The notes beneath the pieces were generated by a model, which saw only the letters and a program-made list of their open reading frames with translations, made no database searches and was not told the origin of the DNA. Positions 18,132-26,682 of a stretch of DNA of 39,617 bases are shown in pieces. Made by a program: the position numbers and the translations under genes. The stretch spans positions 1 to 39,617 of the forward strand of contig JABHOG010000017.1 of assembly GCA_018694835.1 (NCBI GenBank), written 5' to 3'. Each line of letters opens with the position of its first letter. Position 1 is the first letter of the stretch. The DNA comes from Planctomycetota bacterium. Lineage in GTDB: Bacteria > Planctomycetota > UBA8108 > UBA1146.

Positions 18132-18863
18132 ATGAAACCACGAATCGGACTGAACTGCGACATCGAGGAATCAAATAGCAGTGGAGAATCTCACCGAACC
18201 CGGTCTCGGGTCTGGGATTCCTACCACCAGTTAATTTCTCATCATGGAGGAACCCCTCTGATCATTCCTCCCGGAGTTTCTCCGGCCGAGGTGGGATCGA
18301 TGTTGGACGGGGTACTTTTGATTGGCGGAGATGACTACCGCGCTGCCCTGGTCGACGAGGAGGAACTTCCCCCTCGCTTCTTGCCGGTCCATCCTGTCCG
18401 GGAAAAAGCCGATCGAGAATGGAGTCGCTATCTCCTTTCCTGCAATCTTCCTGTTCTCGGCATCTGCGGTGGTTTTCAGGTGCTAGCGATGGAGGCGGGA
18501 GGGAAACTGTTCGGAGATATCGAAAGTGAGACTGACTCGACCCTGCTCCACAGACGTGAAGAGGTCGATGTGGGGCCGTTGCCACAGCATCCAGTCGATT
18601 GGCATGGAGGACTCGACCTGACGCCGGAGGCTGGATTGTTCGATGTCAATTCCAGCCATCATCAGTCGGTGTCGCGGTTGCCTTCGGGGTGGAGACTTTT
18701 AGCGGAAACTGCCGATGGCATCATCGAGAGTGCCGTAGATGCCAGCGGCAGAATGGTGGGGGTGCAGTGGCATCCTGAGTTGATTCCCGATGAGCCGATC
18801 AGCAGTGCCATCACTCGCCGATTCATCGAAAAGAGTCGACGGCAGATGCGGGAGAGGGGCTGA
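18132..18863 (+). CDS. Class I glutamine amidotransferase-like hydrolase (peptidase C26 type)
   Basis: 243 residues, ATG at 18132 with AAGGA upstream. The triad is visible: Cys112 in GICGGFQ, and His214 and Glu216 in QWHPE; VNSSHHQSV at 172-180 is typical of the gamma-glutamyl-GABA hydrolase (PuuD-like) branch. Such enzymes cleave gamma-glutamyl amide bonds. There is no synthase domain and no polyamine-catabolism gene nearby, so the substrate is not known. Its divergent pairing with folC raises, but does not establish, a link with gamma-glutamyl chains of folate. Its stop is one base from the lpxB start, indicating an operon with lpxB. Confidence 0.85.
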   Translation: MKPRIGLNCDIEESNSSGESHRTRSRVWDSYHQLISHHGGTPLIIPPGVSPAEVGSMLDGVLLIGGDDYRAALVDEEELPPRFLPVHPVREKADREWSRYLLSCNLPVLGICGGFQVLAMEAGGKLFGDIESETDSTLLHRREEVDVGPLPQHPVDWHGGLDLTPEAGLFDVNSSHHQSVSRLPSGWRLLAETADGIIESAVDASGRMVGVQWHPELIPDEPISSAITRRFIEKSRRQMRERG

Positions 18864-18864
18864 A

Positions 18865-19992
18865 ATGGCTCGACTGTTGGTCTGCGCAGGCGAGCCCTCC
18901 GGAGATCTCCATGCAGCCCGGCTGGTGGAGGAGTGTCTCAAACTGGATCCATCGTTGGAAGTCGATGGAATCGGTGGTGAGCACCTCGCTGCATCCGGCG
19001 CCGTACTGAGAGCGGATCGTGCCGATCGCGCAGTGATGGGATGGCTTCCAGTACTGGGGCAGATCGGTTCGATCATGGATCACGCCAGCAGGGTTGTGGA
19101 GGAGTTGTTGACTGATCCTCCCGATCAACTTGTGGTCATCGATTACCCCGGATTGCATTTTCACCTGGCGACGATTGCACGACGGCTGGGGATTCCAGTG
19201 ACCTATTACATCTGTCCGCAGGTGTGGGCCTGGGCACCGTGGAGGATCCGACGCATCGCTTCATGTGCAGATCAACTACTGGTGGTGCTACCTTTCGAGG
19301 AAGCGATTTACAGGCCCCATCATCCGCGGGTCCGTCATGTCGGGAACCCGGTTTTCGATACACTGGAAGCGGCGGGCGAACCGCTGCCGCTGAAGGACGC
19401 CAGTGGAGCACCGATTCTGGCATTGCTACCGGGGAGTCGCCGTCAGGAGGTACAAGCTGGATTGCCCGCGTTACTCGAGGCGTCTCGTGCCTTGCTGCTG
19501 CAGGAGAATACCCTCGAAACATGGATCTCGTGCCAGAGATCGAATCTGTTGCCGCTGATCGAAAAGATCATCGAACCCTACCCCGGTGTTCGAATTCATG
19601 TTGGAGAAGCGCGGGCATTGCAGGCGAGAGCTCGCCTGGCCATCGTATGTTCCGGAACCGCCACCCTCGAGACTGCATGGCATGGAGTTCCGATGGTGGT
19701 GGCGTATCCAGCCACAGAAATTTCACGATCCCTCTATCGATTGCTGGGAGTGGCCCCCTACTTCTCTCTGGTGAATCTGTTTGCAGGTCGACCATTGGTT
19801 CCGGAAATCCTCTTTGAGCCTGGCGATGGGGAGGCGATTGCGCGCATTGCTCGCCCTCTGCTGGATCCGCAGATTGCTGCAGAGATGGTTGCAGAGATGC
19901 AGCAGATGCGCTCCGAGATGTTCCGGGCGGGAGCCAGCCATGAGGCGGCCAGGCAGGTGATCTCCCTGTTGGAGGAATCCTCAAGGAAGTGA
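18865..19992 (+). CDS. lpxB: Lipid-A-disaccharide synthase
   Basis: 375 residues from ATG at 18865, with AGGGG five nt upstream and the preceding gene ending at 18863. LpxB (glycosyltransferase family 19) joins UDP-2,3-diacylglucosamine to lipid X in lipid A assembly on the inner membrane. Signatures seen: CAGEPSGDLHAARL at the N-terminus, VIDYPGLHFHLA, ICPQVWAWAPWR, LLPGSRRQEV and CSGTATLETAWHG. Its presence supports a Gram-negative outer membrane with lipid A. Other lpx genes are not adjacent. Confidence 0.95.
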   Translation: MARLLVCAGEPSGDLHAARLVEECLKLDPSLEVDGIGGEHLAASGAVLRADRADRAVMGWLPVLGQIGSIMDHASRVVEELLTDPPDQLVVIDYPGLHFHLATIARRLGIPVTYYICPQVWAWAPWRIRRIASCADQLLVVLPFEEAIYRPHHPRVRHVGNPVFDTLEAAGEPLPLKDASGAPILALLPGSRRQEVQAGLPALLEASRALLLQENTLETWISCQRSNLLPLIEKIIEPYPGVRIHVGEARALQARARLAIVCSGTATLETAWHGVPMVVAYPATEISRSLYRLLGVAPYFSLVNLFAGRPLVPEILFEPGDGEAIARIARPLLDPQIAAEMVAEMQQMRSEMFRAGASHEAARQVISLLEESSRK

Positions 19993-20000
19993 CGGATTGC

Positions 20001-20030
20001 GCAAGGGACTGACTGGCAAGGGACTGACTG
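20001..20030. repeat. Perfect 15-bp tandem duplication upstream of a membrane-protein gene
   Basis: The sequence gcaagggactgactg occurs twice head to tail (20001-20015 and 20016-20030) in the 66-bp gap between lpxB and the next gene, ending 28 nt before its ATG. It could be a recent duplication or paired binding sites. No known operator is recognised. Confidence 0.85.
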
Positions 20031-20058
20031 TGGCAACGGATCCTGTTATCCTGAAGAT

Positions 20059-20967
20059 ATGGTTTACTTCGGCCCCAGAAATCAACATTCCCGTCGTCAG
20101 GGATTGAGCCTTCGAGACAAGGTCCGTGTGGTGGGGCCCGCCCTGCTGCTGGTGGCGTTGTCAGTGGTGGTGATCTTTCCTCGTTGGTCCGGGGATGACC
20201 AGAGCAGTGATACGGTCGGTGTGATTCCCCTTCGCAATCCCCCGCAGTCGGTTAGCGATGATGATTCCACCGTGCCGACGGAAGACAGGGTGAGTACGAC
20301 CAATGTGCCCGAACCGGTGGCGATCACCCCCATCGAAGATCTTCCCGCGATGACCGCTCCCTTCATGGTGGACCCGAGCCGTTTGACGGCGGTGCGCGAT
20401 GCGGAGGCGGTCACGCCGGGCCAGGCAGAACTGGACGGCCAGATCTACCTGCTGCATCGGTGGAGAGCGGAGCACCCGGTACCCTCCTCTGGAGAAGCAC
20501 CGAGGGTCGATGAGATCGGCCTGGATCCAGCATCGATTCGCGGCCACCGCTGCCGTCAGGTCTTGACCCTGATCGAGCATCCTCAACTCAGAACCCTGGA
20601 GCCCAATGCGTCCGGGCTGAAACGGTACTGGGAAGTATTCGGCTCCGATGTGGACGGGCAACTGCACAGGGTGGACTTCATCGAGAAGCCCAAGAACTTG
20701 CCGAGCGGCACCGATGTGTACATGGAGGGGGATTTTCTTCGTCTCTATCGCTATCAAGCGATGCGGGGAGTGGAGGGAATGGTCCCTCAGTGGGTGGCTG
20801 GAACCCTGACCCGATACCAGAGCCCCTTCGCCGGTGGTGGAGATCGATTCATGACACTCTCGATCATCGCAGCCATCTCCATCGGAACCCTCGTCCTGTT
20901 GGTGGGGATGCAGTTCTGGATGGGGAGATCGAAGAGGAAGCCGAGGACGCAACGGGGACGACGATGA
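20059..20967 (+). CDS. Conserved-type hypothetical membrane protein, two predicted helices
   Basis: 302 residues. A basic N-terminus is followed by a hydrophobic helix at about 24-40. An acidic, Pro/Thr-rich spacer leads to a folded region (about 95-255). A second helix lies at about 266-286 and the tail is strongly basic (RSKRKPRTQRGRR). The main domain would be periplasmic. The region RVDFIEKPKNLPSGTDVYMEG, then FLRLYRYQA and VPQWVAGTL, recalls the beta-rich, OB-like repeats of planctomycete-specific proteins; this resemblance is from memory and weak. No function is assigned. The ATG has no strong Shine-Dalgarno. The stop overlaps the aroB start (ATGA), so the two are probably translated together. 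Confidence 0.8.
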   Translation: MVYFGPRNQHSRRQGLSLRDKVRVVGPALLLVALSVVVIFPRWSGDDQSSDTVGVIPLRNPPQSVSDDDSTVPTEDRVSTTNVPEPVAITPIEDLPAMTAPFMVDPSRLTAVRDAEAVTPGQAELDGQIYLLHRWRAEHPVPSSGEAPRVDEIGLDPASIRGHRCRQVLTLIEHPQLRTLEPNASGLKRYWEVFGSDVDGQLHRVDFIEKPKNLPSGTDVYMEGDFLRLYRYQAMRGVEGMVPQWVAGTLTRYQSPFAGGGDRFMTLSIIAAISIGTLVLLVGMQFWMGRSKRKPRTQRGRR

Positions 20968-22067
20968 CGCAGATCTCCCAGGATGGCAGGGGCTGGTCCC
21001 AGCATCCGCAGTGTCGGATCCGCACCGGACCCATCGCAGAGGTAGTCGATGAGGAATTACTGGGTTCGATCCCGACCTCTCAACTGTTGTTACGAGATTC
21101 AGGGGTCGATCCCGAGAAACTCGATCCCCTGCGAAAGATCCTGTCGGGGAGAGCCCCGTTGATCGAACGAGTGGTTGCGGGAGGAGAGGCTTGCAAGAGT
21201 CCAGAGGGGTGGCAACAGGTTCTCCAGATCTTCGCAGAGGTGGGAATCGACCGGGGAGGATTGGTCGTGGTTGCCGGTGGTGGATCGGTCGGAGATGCCT
21301 GCGCTTTTGCCGCTTCCGTCTGGCATCGAGGAGTACCCTGGATCGCAATTCCTACCACTTTATTGGCGATGGTCGACGCACACATCGGGGGTAAGACCGC
21401 CATTCACCTCGGTGGGATCAAGAACCGAATTGGAACCTTCCATCTGCCCCGCGCAGTGGTGTCCGATATCTCGATGCTGGAGTCCTTGTCATTGCAGGAG
21501 CGCTCGATGGGTTGGGCAGAGTTGATCAAGGCGGCGTGGATCGGCGATCGACCCCTGCTGGAATCACTGGAGCATTCCTCCGAGTCGATCGCTGCAGACC
21601 TGATGCCTCGAGCGGAACAGATCGCTCAAGCGGTGGCGGTCAAGGTCGCCATAGTCGAACAGGATCCATTCGATCAAGGTTCCAGAGAACGGCTCAACTT
21701 CGGGCATACCCTGGGGCATGCCCTGGAGATGCTCTCATCGCCTCCGATGCCCCACGGGGAGGCGGTGGCTCGTGGAATGGTATTCGCTGCACGGCTGGCA
21801 GAACAGTTGGGGGAGGCGGTCGACGGGACTGCCGTTCGTATCGCTCACTTGCTGCAGCGTGCAGGTCTGCCTACCGACTGTAACGAACTTCACCTCGAAT
21901 CGATTCTCGAACTTCTCCAGGGAGACAAGAAAGCCAGAGCCGGCCAGATTCGCTGGGTCATTCCTCGTGCACCAGGGGAGATGGTGGTGCGACCGGTGGC
22001 GCTGGATGTGGTGGAGCGAGTCTTGCGATTGCCTCCGCTGGAGGGCATCTTGAAGCCACAGGTCTAG
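20964..22067 (+). CDS. aroB: 3-dehydroquinate synthase
   Basis: 367 residues from ATG at 20964, overlapping the preceding stop by four bases. AroB converts DAHP to 3-dehydroquinate, the second shikimate-pathway step, using NAD and a divalent metal. Signatures: VVVAGGGSVGDACAFAASV for NAD binding, IPTTLLAMVDAHIGGKTA, KNRIGTFHLPR, and metal ligands in AELIKAAWIGD (Glu), FGHTLGHALE (His) and PMPHGEAVARG (His). The longer open frame upstream lies within the previous gene and is not used. No other aro gene is adjacent. Confidence 0.95.
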   Translation: MTQISQDGRGWSQHPQCRIRTGPIAEVVDEELLGSIPTSQLLLRDSGVDPEKLDPLRKILSGRAPLIERVVAGGEACKSPEGWQQVLQIFAEVGIDRGGLVVVAGGGSVGDACAFAASVWHRGVPWIAIPTTLLAMVDAHIGGKTAIHLGGIKNRIGTFHLPRAVVSDISMLESLSLQERSMGWAELIKAAWIGDRPLLESLEHSSESIAADLMPRAEQIAQAVAVKVAIVEQDPFDQGSRERLNFGHTLGHALEMLSSPPMPHGEAVARGMVFAARLAEQLGEAVDGTAVRIAHLLQRAGLPTDCNELHLESILELLQGDKKARAGQIRWVIPRAPGEMVVRPVALDVVERVLRLPPLEGILKPQV

Positions 22068-22100
22068 CACGGTCCAGGCACCGGGTGACAGACCCCGCGA

Positions 22101-22259
22101 TTGCGGGAGATCGCCGACGATCTGGAGCGGCAGTCCAGTGAAAATCAGCGCATCTACGATGCTCTACTGTCGAGAATCGAGAATCAAATGTCCAGGTCCA
22201 TGGCCGATTGTAAGCGGATCGAGGCACCGATTGACCGCGCAGATTCCGCAGATCAGTAG
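22101..22259 (+). CDS. Possible small coiled-coil protein, doubtful
   Basis: A 52-codon open frame sits in the 204-bp gap between aroB and the MATE gene, in the same phase as aroB but after its stop and a second stop. It would start at TTG (22101) and reads LREIADDLERQSSENQRIYD then ALLSRIENQ, a charged heptad-like helix with a basic/acidic tail. No good ribosome-binding site precedes the TTG, so either translation is weak, or this is a decayed or non-coding piece. No family is recognised. Confidence 0.3.
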   Translation: MREIADDLERQSSENQRIYDALLSRIENQMSRSMADCKRIEAPIDRADSADQ

Positions 22260-22271
22260 GGCTCACAGTCG

Positions 22272-23696
22272 GTGAATTCCTTCGTCACTCCCGAGCCACT
22301 CCAGGGTGGATGGAACCGTCGTCTTCTCGACCGCGAAATCCTCAGACTGGCAATTCCTGCGATCCTCCAGTACATGCTGCACACCGTGCAATTCCTGGTC
22401 GACACCAAGATGGTCTCGGCTTCCGTCGCAGAGGATGATCTCTCGCTGGCAGCTCTCAATCTGGTCTCTCCGCTATGCTGGTCTTTGACCACCATCTTCA
22501 CCGTGACGGCGATCGGAGCAACGGCCATCGTTGCCCGGCGAATCGGCGAAAACCAACAGTTGAAGGCGGCGACCGCCACCTCCACGGCACTGATTCTTGC
22601 GTTAGGGGTCGGCAGTCTCGTCACTCTACTCGGATGGTTTGGCAGAGCTGCGGGCATCGACTGGATGGAGGGGCAGGTCGCCGGAGGCCAGGCGATCTCC
22701 GCCGAGCAGATTACACAACTCGCCGATGGATACTTGAAGTGGTTTGTTCTGCTGTTTCCGATACGGGCCCTGGCGGTGACTCTGGAGGCCACGTTGCGCG
22801 GGGCTGGTTCATCTCTGTTACCTCTGCTTGGCGGAGTACTGGCCAATCTGGCCAACATTCTCGGTAATGCGGCGTTGCTGTTTGGACTCTGGGGAGCGCC
22901 GAAGATGGGACTGGAAGGGGTCGGCCTGGCGACAGGGCTCGCACCGCTGGTCGAGGTGGTGTTGATCCTGGCGGTGATGCTGACTCGACGAAAGGGTCGC
23001 CTTTCCTTGCGGATTCCAGGAGCTCTGCGATTTGATGTGGATCAAGCAAGAGAGACGATTCGTCACAGTTCTCCGGCACTCGGGGCAGCACTGCTCTTCC
23101 ATTCCGGATTCGTGGTCTATCAGTTTGCCATCTTGAAACTCGATGCCAGTTCGATGGCCGCCCATCGAGTGGCGATCTCGATCCAGTCGATGGCGTTCTT
23201 GCCCGCGACTGGATTCCAGTCCGCTGCTGCGAGTGTCTGTGGACGGCTGCTGGGGGCAGGCTTCGTCGAGGAAGCTTATCGTAGTGCTTGGCGTTCGTGC
23301 GTACTGGGATTGACGATGGTGATTCCGGTTGCGGCAGTGCTTTTCTTCGGGTCCAGCTGGCTGGCGGGGATCTTCGACGTCCGGGGAGAGACGGCATCTT
23401 TGGCGGCTTCTTGCCTGATGATCGGAGCGCTCGAGGTGCCCTTCTTGCTGGTGACGGAATCACTGACCGGCAGCCTGCGTGGTGCCGGGGATAACCTCCC
23501 CGTGATGTGGATCACTGCGGTCGGATCCTGGGGATTCCGGGTGCCTTTTGCCTGGGTGCTGGCCTTTGGTTACTTCGGTTTTCCAGCCCTCGGATTGCAG
23601 GGCATCTGGGTGGCTACGGTGCTCGACTGGATCGTTCGCAGTCTGCTGGTGGCCCACACCATTCGGCGGCGCCGCTGGCTGACCACTCGAGTCTGA
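22272..23696 (+). CDS. MATE-family multidrug/Na+ (or H+) antiporter
   Basis: 474 residues from GTG at 22272. About twelve hydrophobic helices form two homologous halves. The first begins LAIPAILQYMLHTVQFLVDTK and contains LNLVSPLCW and RRIGENQ; the second begins near SSPALGAALLFHSG with AAHRVAIS. ATLRGAG and SLRGAGDN at equivalent positions in the two halves are MatE signatures. Family members export drugs, polyamines or lipophilic cations across the inner membrane in exchange for Na+ or H+. The substrate is unknown. It is last in the lpxB-aroB run; the next gene is convergent. Confidence 0.9.
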   Translation: MNSFVTPEPLQGGWNRRLLDREILRLAIPAILQYMLHTVQFLVDTKMVSASVAEDDLSLAALNLVSPLCWSLTTIFTVTAIGATAIVARRIGENQQLKAATATSTALILALGVGSLVTLLGWFGRAAGIDWMEGQVAGGQAISAEQITQLADGYLKWFVLLFPIRALAVTLEATLRGAGSSLLPLLGGVLANLANILGNAALLFGLWGAPKMGLEGVGLATGLAPLVEVVLILAVMLTRRKGRLSLRIPGALRFDVDQARETIRHSSPALGAALLFHSGFVVYQFAILKLDASSMAAHRVAISIQSMAFLPATGFQSAAASVCGRLLGAGFVEEAYRSAWRSCVLGLTMVIPVAAVLFFGSSWLAGIFDVRGETASLAASCLMIGALEVPFLLVTESLTGSLRGAGDNLPVMWITAVGSWGFRVPFAWVLAFGYFGFPALGLQGIWVATVLDWIVRSLLVAHTIRRRRWLTTRV

Positions 23697-23749
23697 TTCG
23701 GGGTATTGGAGAAGCCGAGAATCCACTACCGGGTGAGGATTCAGCCATC

Positions 23750-23792
23750 AAAAAAAGCGGGGCGCAGGAACCAGAGTTCCTGCGCCCCGCTT
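23750..23792 (-). terminator. Strong intrinsic terminator of the dockerin-protein gene
   Basis: A perfect 16-bp inverted repeat (23755-23770 with 23777-23792) encloses a six-base loop. On the minus strand it is followed by seven T residues (complement of the A-run at 23750-23756). It lies about 36 nt after the stop codon of the minus-strand gene. On the plus strand it could also stop transcripts from the MATE gene, but there the T-run is lacking. Confidence 0.92.
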
Positions 23793-23828
23793 CGATCGAG
23801 ACTGAGCCTTATCGTGATCTCCAGCGCT

Positions 23829-26300
23829 TCAGGGGCAGCTGGAGTACGAAGCGCAATCGAGAGGATCGGTGGTCGGATCTGCACCACATCCTGGACTCGG
23901 AGCCGGCGGTGCCGATCCCCCCGAGAAGAGGAAACTGAGCAGGAAAACCCCGTCCGCAACATTGGCATTGCCATCGTCATTGGTGTCGACGGCATCGAGG
24001 CAAGTCGCCGGTCCTCCACTGAAGAGGTAGGACAATGCTGCCACGGCGTCGGCGATATTGATCACCGAGTCGTCATTGATGTCTCCACGGGTGAAGGTGC
24101 CGCCCGCTCCCGGACTGAGAGTGATCTCTCCATGGACGAAGGCGGGAGCCATCGCATTCGAGCCGACCACGATCAGGTTATCGACGGGGAGCCCGCCACC
24201 GGAGAGCCCATTTTGCCAGTTGAGGGGAGATGTCACATCCGTCATCTGACCCATCAGGCCGGCAGGATTGGTGCTGAACTGAATGGCGATGAGATGACTG
24301 TCATCCGACATGTCAATCGAAGACGATCCGGTGAAATCAACCACGGCTCCGGCGGTGACCCAGCCGTCTCCGAACTGTCCATCGAAGAAGTCGAGCGGGG
24401 TCGGAACCATTGAATCATCGAGAGATGTCACCAACAGCAGTGATCCATCAAAGGTCAGCGCCAGCGAGTAACCGGAAACACCATTGGGGTAATCGGTGTT
24501 GGCAGAGGACTCGATCCCCGTCAGTGAGGCACTGAAGGAGCCTGTTCCAGTTCCTGGATCGAACCCGGCACCGACGCTGGGTGCGTTCAGGGTGAACCCG
24601 AGGGGCGGAGGAGGCAGGACGGTGATCGCACACTCCAGACCGGCAGTGGAAACTCCACCGGCGGTGGCAGTCAAGGTGTAGATATGGCTACTGATTGCCG
24701 CACCGTTGTCGCTGTACGAGGTCGTGGTCCCGGGAAGGTCTGCGATGTCGACTCCATTGCGAGTCAAACTGATGGAATCGTAGTCCATTCCGTTGGTCCA
24801 GGACAAAAGCACCTGGTTCGATTCAGGATCGGGCTGAGAGCAACTGAAGGTCCCTTGTGATTGAGGAACAATGTTGATCTGACAGGGAATCTGCGCCGCA
24901 GGAACGGCTCCCTGTTCCGCCTGGACCGAGTAAGTGGTGAAGCCGTAAGAGGCATTGGCATCGGTGTATGAGGTCGCCGAGCCGGACAGGGTGGCGATGA
25001 CCGTGTTTTCACGGCGGACGATGATCGAGGTGTAGGTCTCGGGGTTGCTCCACGAGAGGTCTACCGACGGCGAAACGGTCGCGCCCAGATCACAGCTGAT
25101 GTTTTGCACTCCCGGCAAGAAGTTCCCGGATGGTGCCAGCACGTCGAAGCTCATCTCGGTCGGATCTCCCGTTCCACCCGGCTTGAAGAGGCCCATGATG
25201 GCAGTGTTCGTCGCAGGAGGAGCATCACTGGTGAAGTAGAAGTTGAACATCATCGACCAGCGAAGGGCGTTGGCGTTCTGATTTGCCGCAAAGGTATCGG
25301 TCTCCCAGGTGATGCCGATTCCTGGATTGAGCGTCGCCGCCCAGTCGGTTCCATCGAAGGGCTCTCCGCTATGCCAGGGGATATCTCTGAAGCCATGGCT
25401 CAGGATGGTGGCACCGGCGGGATATGGGATGGTGAAACTGCGGGCGGAGCGATCGGAGTACATGTTGTAGACTGCGTACTCGTAGTTGTAGGTGCCATTC
25501 CCATTATCTGTGACATCGTAGCCGACGATGAAGAGGCCCTCGTTGGGGACCTGAACATCGACCAGGGTGACGGAAGGTTGGTTGTCCTGCCACGCCTGGA
25601 TTCCCGGCTGCTGTTGCTGAGTGGAGCCGACGAACGAGAGGTTATGATTTCCCGAGGCTGAGACATTGACTCTCCGGTAGGAGGCATTGTTACCCTGGTT
25701 GCCAAAGTCGGCATCGTCAGAAGCCACATACTGGCCACTGATGAAGTAGAGAGCACCCGGTGCGCCGACCAGGTCACTTTCTGCAACTTGAAGGCGCCTA
25801 CAGATGGTTCCCTCTCCCGGTGGGCAGGGCGGTGCATTGTAGGGGTAGGGGAAGAAACCGCTGTAAGCATTGACCTGTGAGCGGGGGCCCAGATTGCTTT
25901 GATTACCGTTGAGTCCGGCAGAGTACGGATCTGCACATCCTGGGGTGAGGTAACTGAGGCATCCTCCGCCACCGCCGCAGCCCGGGCAGAGGCCGGTGTT
26001 CTGCAGTGCGCAAAATCCATGCTTCAGCCATGAGGTGCCGATCTGAGAAAAACGACCCTCGTGAAGTCTCCACATGTCCTGGGCGATCACTGGGTGGTTG
26101 TTGTTGTTGGCTTGCCAGTTGAGGTTGGCCGTCCCGATGTTGCAGGAGGTGGTGGCCAGCGAGTACGCATAGATACCCGTGCCACTATTGGTGCCATAAC
26201 TGTTCGTGCTAGGAAGGTCTCCGACGATTACATCGGGTTGGGCAAAGGCCATCCCCGGGTACAAAACGATCAGAGCCATCAAACTCAATAATGAACGCAC
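23829..26300 (-). CDS. Secreted multidomain protein with C-terminal dockerin-like repeats
   Basis: 823 residues from GTG at 26298-26300, behind AGAGGA at eight nt; a longer frame begins at 26381. A signal peptide (MRSLLSLMALIVLYPGMAFA) predicts export. The N-terminal region (to about 390) is rich in Asn, Gly and Gln with a short Cys/Gly cluster and is not recognised. Two fibronectin-like beta domains follow (about 400-570, with LSWSNPE and LSWTNGMDYDSI at matching positions). Next is a cohesin-like beta domain (about 570-735, with LALTFDG). The last 88 residues hold two dockerin-type calcium repeats, GDINDDSVINIADAV with LSYLFSGG and DTNDDGNANVADGV with LSFLFSGG. This module is common in planctomycete secreted proteins. 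The binding partner and function are unknown. Confidence 0.88.
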   Translation of the reverse strand: MRSLLSLMALIVLYPGMAFAQPDVIVGDLPSTNSYGTNSGTGIYAYSLATTSCNIGTANLNWQANNNNHPVIAQDMWRLHEGRFSQIGTSWLKHGFCALQNTGLCPGCGGGGGCLSYLTPGCADPYSAGLNGNQSNLGPRSQVNAYSGFFPYPYNAPPCPPGEGTICRRLQVAESDLVGAPGALYFISGQYVASDDADFGNQGNNASYRRVNVSASGNHNLSFVGSTQQQQPGIQAWQDNQPSVTLVDVQVPNEGLFIVGYDVTDNGNGTYNYEYAVYNMYSDRSARSFTIPYPAGATILSHGFRDIPWHSGEPFDGTDWAATLNPGIGITWETDTFAANQNANALRWSMMFNFYFTSDAPPATNTAIMGLFKPGGTGDPTEMSFDVLAPSGNFLPGVQNISCDLGATVSPSVDLSWSNPETYTSIIVRRENTVIATLSGSATSYTDANASYGFTTYSVQAEQGAVPAAQIPCQINIVPQSQGTFSCSQPDPESNQVLLSWTNGMDYDSISLTRNGVDIADLPGTTTSYSDNGAAISSHIYTLTATAGGVSTAGLECAITVLPPPPLGFTLNAPSVGAGFDPGTGTGSFSASLTGIESSANTDYPNGVSGYSLALTFDGSLLLVTSLDDSMVPTPLDFFDGQFGDGWVTAGAVVDFTGSSSIDMSDDSHLIAIQFSTNPAGLMGQMTDVTSPLNWQNGLSGGGLPVDNLIVVGSNAMAPAFVHGEITLSPGAGGTFTRGDINDDSVINIADAVAALSYLFSGGPATCLDAVDTNDDGNANVADGVFLLSFLFSGGSAPPAPSPGCGADPTTDPLDCASYSSCP

Positions 26301-26682
26301 GATACTGTTCCTCTCTGGATCCAAATTTGCTGGAAGCGAGGCGGAGAATCGATTCCCCAGGAGGCTCGCAGTCTTGCACAAATTCTGATTCTATGGGCTA
26401 TTGAAACGAGCGGCACATCGGATGGCATGGGTGGCCATTCAGTGGGGTCCCGCCAGATTCCCTTTTCCTTCAAACGATTGACACATCCTTGATTATCTCA
26501 CAATGATACTGACTCGTGAAGTGTTAGATTCGACAATTAGTCTCATCCAATCCCTTGCGTTGGGCGCTCCAGGAAACTGGAATTCAGTGGCTTGGCCTGA
26601 AGGATTCGGGAGGTCCGGATCCAGATGTCCATTTTACGTGGCCGGGCACCAGGAATAATTGACCGGAAAGTCAGGGAAATCG
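26301..26682. other. Divergent intergenic region between the dockerin-protein gene and ctaA
   Basis: 382 bp with no credible gene. It must carry divergent promoters. A perfect TTGACA is present on the plus strand at 26478-26483, but the best -10-like hexamers downstream (AATGAT at 18 nt, GATACT at 21 nt) are poor or badly spaced. The region 26470-26540 is more A/T-rich than its surroundings. Confidence 0.5.

Noticed and set aside
20161-21348. Minus-strand 395-codon open frame
   Set aside because: Overlaps aroB and the gene before it; composition (His/Arg/Pro-rich) is typical of antisense frames in GC-rich DNA.
26478-26507. Perfect TTGACA as the -35 box of a ctaA promoter
   Set aside because: No -10 hexamer of acceptable quality is found at 16-18 bases; kept only as a remark.
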